Positions 40,001 through 64,000 of a DNA stretch of 64,000 nucleotides are shown piece by piece. A program made the translations under genes and the position numbers. The notes below the pieces were generated by a model. The model did not search any database and had not been told where the DNA came from. It worked only from the letters and a program-made list of their open reading frames with translations. How positions within the stretch are numbered: the first letter of the stretch is position 1; each line of letters starts with the position of its first letter. Source of the stretch: Tomocerus qinae (lineage: Eukaryota; Arthropoda; Collembola; Entomobryomorpha; Tomoceridae); NCBI GenBank assembly GCA_020055645.1, contig CM034547.1, positions 23,832,513-23,896,512 of the forward strand, in the 5' to 3' direction.

Positions 40001-40081
40001 TATAATACTAATTCTCTAACAACTATCTATACAATAAGAGAACTATATATTATGAACTGTACATGAGAAGATCATGACTCA
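34046..40081 (-). other. Intergenic DNA and probable 3' UTR of the KLF6/7 gene
   Basis: The segment next to the KLF stop codon must include its 3' UTR on the minus strand. I cannot set the end. Minus-strand AATAAA signals include 38347-38352 and 38186-38191. A (CA)7 run at 39741-39754 would read as a TG repeat in the transcript. No open frame here resembles a known protein. Confidence 0.4.
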
Positions 40082-58758
<18,677 letters not shown>

Positions 58759-61700
58759 CTGTAAGGATAAAACAACGGAATTAACTCACTCTCCCCAAAC
58801 CAGATAAAACCACCAGTTCCCGCATTTACACCGCGCTTACGTCTCCTTCATCCCGCACACAACAATGCTCTCATTCTTCCACTAGATTTACTTTTATAGC
58901 TCTACTTTTCCGTACTCTCCTCCATTATGTAGGTATACTCCCCTGATTTTGCATTCCGAGAAGATATTCACCATCAGATATGCAATTCGACGCTCCCTGG
59001 TATGTACCAAATGCCAGCTCTACCTTTCTCTACATAATTTACTCTCACAAACTCAGACACAGTTCACCATAAACTTACACATTTTCTCCACCATAATATA
59101 ATGTACATCTTTCTTTTTTATCATAAGTGAACTATGAATTACTTACCTTCAGGCCATTCCCTCCATCATACTACAACTTATACCCATCTATCTCCTACTA
59201 CCTCCTACTTATACTTGCATACAGTATGTTTCCACCAATTTACTTAGTCTGCAAAACTCCTAAAACTTTGTTTATACTATTTCATTTCATCTCCGGTCTG
59301 TAAACTACCTCAATATCCTGTATCCCTAATTCACATCTCCTGAATGTCATTTACTTTTTACTCTTCTTGTTTGCTCAATCAAAACTTGTGAACATTTTTG
59401 TTTACTTTTTAAAACGAAAAATTCACTGCTTTAACCCTCCAAGTGGATATTACTGTTCTTTTCCTATATACATTTTTTTTACTTTGACAAGATTGCAGAT
59501 TGCTATGCAAATACCCGCCCATGCCAATAATATTATTCAGTTAAGTAAAATACTAGCTAGTGTACACAAGTAAATGCACATTGCATACTATTACAACAAA
59601 CCTATTTGCTCAGAGTGGCACTCGCTACACACACGACCCTTTCCATTTATTAAACAGACATGAAACTTTAGCTCAAGTAAATAGAAACATTTTACTTTCG
59701 ATTTTCCTTGTCACATCACAGTAACAGTAATGTAGTTGTAATGCTACCATCAGTTTCACTTTCCTCCTTCATCAAATATTTATGTCTTCGCTTTGTCACT
59801 AAAACTGCAACTTCTGTTACATACATACATAGTCGATGCTTAAAACAACAATAAGCGAGAGATGTCTACATGCATATTTAGCTTTATAAGTTGTAGCTTG
59901 ACACTATAAAAGAACGCTGCATATTCCAAAATAATTTCTTAACACCATTTCTTAAATACCTAATCAAGAACAAAATAAACTCGAAAAGTAATGTATAGGT
60001 TATACAATGTGAACATAGATATTTTCACTCGAAATTATAAATCCAAAAATTCGTATCCATATGCCACAGGAGGGAAATCAATTTCAACGTAAGACCCTCA
60101 GGAAGAGTGCGGTAGTTAGCTTAATTCGAAATATGGAGATTTTATTTTAGTGAAGAACAATGAGTCATCAGAGAAACATCCCAAATGTGAACAAGGTTAA
60201 CGATAAGCTATGCTAGGAACGTACGCTATCTAAGACATCATCAGTTAAAGAAAAAAGCAATGAGTCTGCATTTTAGTTTCATATTGGTATGGGAAAGGCA
60301 CTCGCCAAATACAAGGTCCACACGCTGTTTGTTACTTCATTTTGATTATGCGAATGTAATTGTCTAAAAAGTTAAACAACTCGGTTTGGCTCTCTCGTCG
60401 ACAAAGTTTATGCATCTGGATAGATTCCACGTGGGAAGGAAAAGATGTGTATTTACCAAACACTCCCTTCCTTTCCCCGTATAGAAGTTGTAAAATAATT
60501 ATGGACTTTAATATGAGCATTGAGTAGACGTTCTTATAGATTGTGCTATAAAATTATAGGTCTTATACAGAAGGAGCGCCACTGAATTGAGAAAAGATTC
60601 GTAATTTAACTAAAGTTACTTAAGACACATACGTATAGGCTCTACGAGAGATATAAAAGGAATCCTTTCGTTTTCATTTCTCTAAAGGGAAAGACGTGCG
60701 CATCAACATCAACGCTACATCCATTAACCCGTTGATTCGATCTTTGCGCTAAACAAATGGGTATAGCAATACGGACATATCCGACAATGAATACAAAAGG
60801 AAAGAATCCCTACGGATATGTATTCAAACATTCAAAGGATATTATTAATGTACTCTTTTAGTTTAATTCATGAATAGACTGCCTGCTCGCTGACGCTAAT
60901 GCATATATTCATATAAAACATATGCTACTGCATTCAAAATAGACACCACTGACTGCTACCTAAATCTCCGAGTACACAACTCAAATAGCTTGCAGTATAA
61001 TAGCTACCTATATTGAAATATATTCATACTCCATAAAGATTTGCCATATCAATCCTCCTGTTCATTTATACGTTAACTGGTACATACACCACCGACGGCT
61101 GACTCTGCTATTGACAGAGTAGAGCAAAAGTAAAACTTGGTTTCATCTCAAATGTAACCATATTATATAGAATCCAAAGTATGTATGCGAAGTCAATACT
61201 TTTAGACATTCTTTCCCTAATGGATGTTTTTTTATTTATACACTGATACATGGAGGTATTTATATAAGAATCTTATATAATTCACAAAATCAGCGTCTAA
61301 CCATTGGTACCGACTGGACAACTTTCATACCACAGCACAGCACTGTCAGCCTACAAACATTATAACTTGGGTAGCTCTATAATATCATCAAAAGTTAACC
61401 ACAGGCTATGCATTTATGATTTCCGAGATGGCTATAGAGGTTTGCTTCCATCAAAATTGAAGATGCATCTCTTTCATTTAAAACCATAAGTCGTAGTGGA
61501 AAAATCAACTCAATTTTCGTGGAAAGATTGTGCAATTACATTCGTTGCGTTATGAAAAATCATGAAGGGCTGTTTTAATAAAATAACGTGATCTATAGAA
61601 TTAGCCTTTCTGTGTGTTCACATCTCTATATTATAAACGCAGAAGAGATAAAGCAATAAATTTACCAATCTATCTACATATTCCTGCCATATTATATATA

Positions 61701-64000
61701 TCTATGTACGTCGGATATGGAGAGCCTAAATGCACAAGCGCGTATGCGATGCATATTACATAAAACAATGAACTCCACTCTGCGTTAACATTAACATATT
61801 TCGAAATTAAACCAAAAAATGTTGAAATAATCTTTTGAAATTTTATAGCAGCACTGCACTAGTAGCCTGGTTAACTAATATTTCCTATTAATTTATAATG
61901 AATCCAACCGTAGGAAACCTACCATTAATCATGGTGTGATATTTTACAGTATTAGAGAAAATGAATCCATGGAATAAAATTGAAAAAAAGTGGTAAAATA
62001 TCTTACTACTTTCTCTTACTACTTAGTAAGTATCATTCCCTACATATATTTATTGTTCAATTTAAACCAAGTTTACTTGCTAGTAATTTATTTAAATAAG
62101 CATTTTACAGAGGAATGAATAAAGGTAGACTGTAAATGAAATAAAAGTCATAACGAATTAAAGACCTATTGGAACATAATAGGATTCTTAACGGACTGAA
62201 TTGACTAGTATGCTACGACACATATAAATGATTTAGTCTGACATGAAAGAAGAATAATAGAGTTGGAAATGAAACCCAAATTGATCACATATATGCTATA
62301 AAAATGTTCCATTTCTTGGTAACCTCAGTTGAGTAGAGGCGGTGAATGAAGAGTGTATGAGATGCTCGTTATTTAGAGTTCCTACCTAGTTTATATCAAA
62401 GTGTAACAAGCTGATTGAAAACAGTGGAGTGCAAAGGGCAAAAGCCATCTTGACGTAAACTGACAGGATAAATGTAGATACACATAAAGGAGTACCTATT
62501 ACAAATGCACTGAAAAATAAGAGAGGCATTTATGCCCTAAGAGTTTACAAACTATGTGCAATGCATTATTGTCTAGTATAGTTGAAAGTTAACAATAAGA
62601 CTCATGACAAAACATATAATTAACTTTTCCTTCAAGATAATATTCTGTAGATTTAGTATTTGCATCGAGTATTATTTCAGCTGAGAAAAGATATATGAGA
62701 AGACTTGTAACAGGCAAACCGCATTTTAGAATGTACTCACATAACATAGCCAAATAGTTTTATACGTAACGACGTCTGGCCGTAAATATTTTAATACTCT
62801 GGGTCCATACTGTTAAAATCATGGAACATTTATTGTTTACAAAAAGACACACATAATTTCTAAACTGTAAATTGTTATGAAATTGGTAAGTTGAAACAGG
62901 AAAGTTGAGAGGGAAACTATTTAAAAGGACTTAATATTTACATGGAATAACTATGTGCATGTAATGTTGAGCTTAAATAAATGTTAAGTCATTTTGCGAA
63001 GAATACTTCTTACAATGTACAAATTGCATATCCTACAGTAATAAAAAGGTTTACTTTGTTGTTTTTGTAGAAGAAAAGAATTGCCACACAAACGCTAAAG
63101 TTTTTACTGTTTATTCCCAGTCCTTTCCTTCGAACTTAGAACATGCACATTACCAAAGTGCAGTCTTAGCATGAAGTTAGTAAAGTTGACTCATAATTCA
63201 CATGAAAAATCCTCGCTTTTTGCATATATTTGTCGGAATTTCCAAATGAAGTGTTTGAAAGTGAATTGGTTTAGTATAAGCAGTGAGACAGTTTGCGTTC
63301 CCCTTGATTTATTTCGTTCAAGTTTTAAATTTGTGACGGCTAATTAAGCATGCTGCCTTAATACACATTATGAAGAGATTGAGACGGAAGTTATTTACAT
63401 GATGCGCCTAATTGTATCTACGTCAAGTCATAAACAGAAGACAAAGTACCTAAGCTTTGCTCCTAAATGAGTCAAGTAGTGACAAGACAAAAACAGTATT
63501 AGCTCTTGTGCTACGAATTTCATGTGTCGAGTAAATGAGACGAGTGGATGACACAACCTTAGCAAATAAACTTTCAACAGACCTTTAGTACAGACAAGGG
63601 AAATAGAAGCGACTGAATGATAATGCACAGATACTATGACACTAAGTACAAGTAGCGATCTATAATGCATTTCCAACGTAGTTAGCACAAGTCACAGAAT
63701 GTGTATCAGGAGAATAATGTATGATGCTCTTCTATATAAACTTAAGTACATTGTACTACTACTTAACTTAGATGTATTTCCATTTGCAGTTTCCATTGAA
63801 TAACAGTGACAACTGCTAAATGAAGTCACTGATTAATACCAAAGAGCACACTATTGACTTTACATTATAATCCATTGACTCCGAACTCCGACCTTTGTAA
63901 AAGAGAACTAATGCATTAACCTATTCACTCTCAAATGCACTAAATACATATTAGCAGAAGAGAACTGGCTGACTGAAGTTTACTGAAGCCTGTTATCCTA
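58759..64000 (-). other. Probable first intron of KLF6/7 (continues beyond window)
   Basis: No match to the KLF N-terminal exon was found on the minus strand, and no other gene is recognised. From 58790 to about 59370 the plus strand is C/T-rich and poor in G, so the KLF transcript would be purine-rich here. A plus-strand block at 63071-63174 after TTGTTTTTGTAG is discussed in the findings. Confidence 0.5.

Overview
The window is eukaryotic, visibly AT-rich nuclear DNA (composition judged by eye, not computed). It carries two protein-coding genes, both split by spliceosomal introns and recognised by protein family; everything else appears non-coding. The two families (a CRAL-TRIO/MSP protein of the MOSPD2 type and a KLF6/7-type zinc-finger factor, called luna in flies), short GT-AG introns mixed with long ones, and compact exons point to an animal, most likely an arthropod. 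I cannot name the species.

Layout: 1-7491 is upstream non-coding DNA with two weak promoter or 5' UTR candidates (4490-5005 and 6560-6860). 7492-21185 (+) is a MOSPD2 homologue that I reconstruct as 13 coding exons and about 605 residues. It has an N-terminal helical part, a CRAL-TRIO lipid-binding domain, an acidic/Ser-rich linker split over small exons (one may be a 16-nt microexon), an MSP domain and a C-terminal membrane anchor followed by a Cys-containing tail of about 50 residues. Poly(A) signals follow at 21359 and 21443. 21466-40081 is a convergent interval of almost 19 kb; its right part is probably the long 3' UTR of the next gene. 40082-58758 (-) holds the last two coding exons of the KLF6/7 gene, separated by a 17.9-kb intron. 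The first coding exon, expected to carry the start codon and the family's N-terminal activation motif, was not found and probably lies beyond 64000. 58759-64000 would then be part of the first intron.

The genes are convergent and belong to unrelated processes: ER membrane contact and lipid handling for MOSPD2, transcription control for KLF6/7. Nothing suggests they act together. I saw no rRNA, tRNA, CRISPR array, operon or clear transposable element. The points most worth a second look are the splice choices in the MOSPD2 linker, a 93-nt hairpin with 21-nt arms in the KLF intron, an isolated exon-like block with an internal hairpin at 33971-34045, a possible three-exon gene antisense to KLF, and a 13-base word (TAAGTAGGTATAC) that recurs in both orientations.
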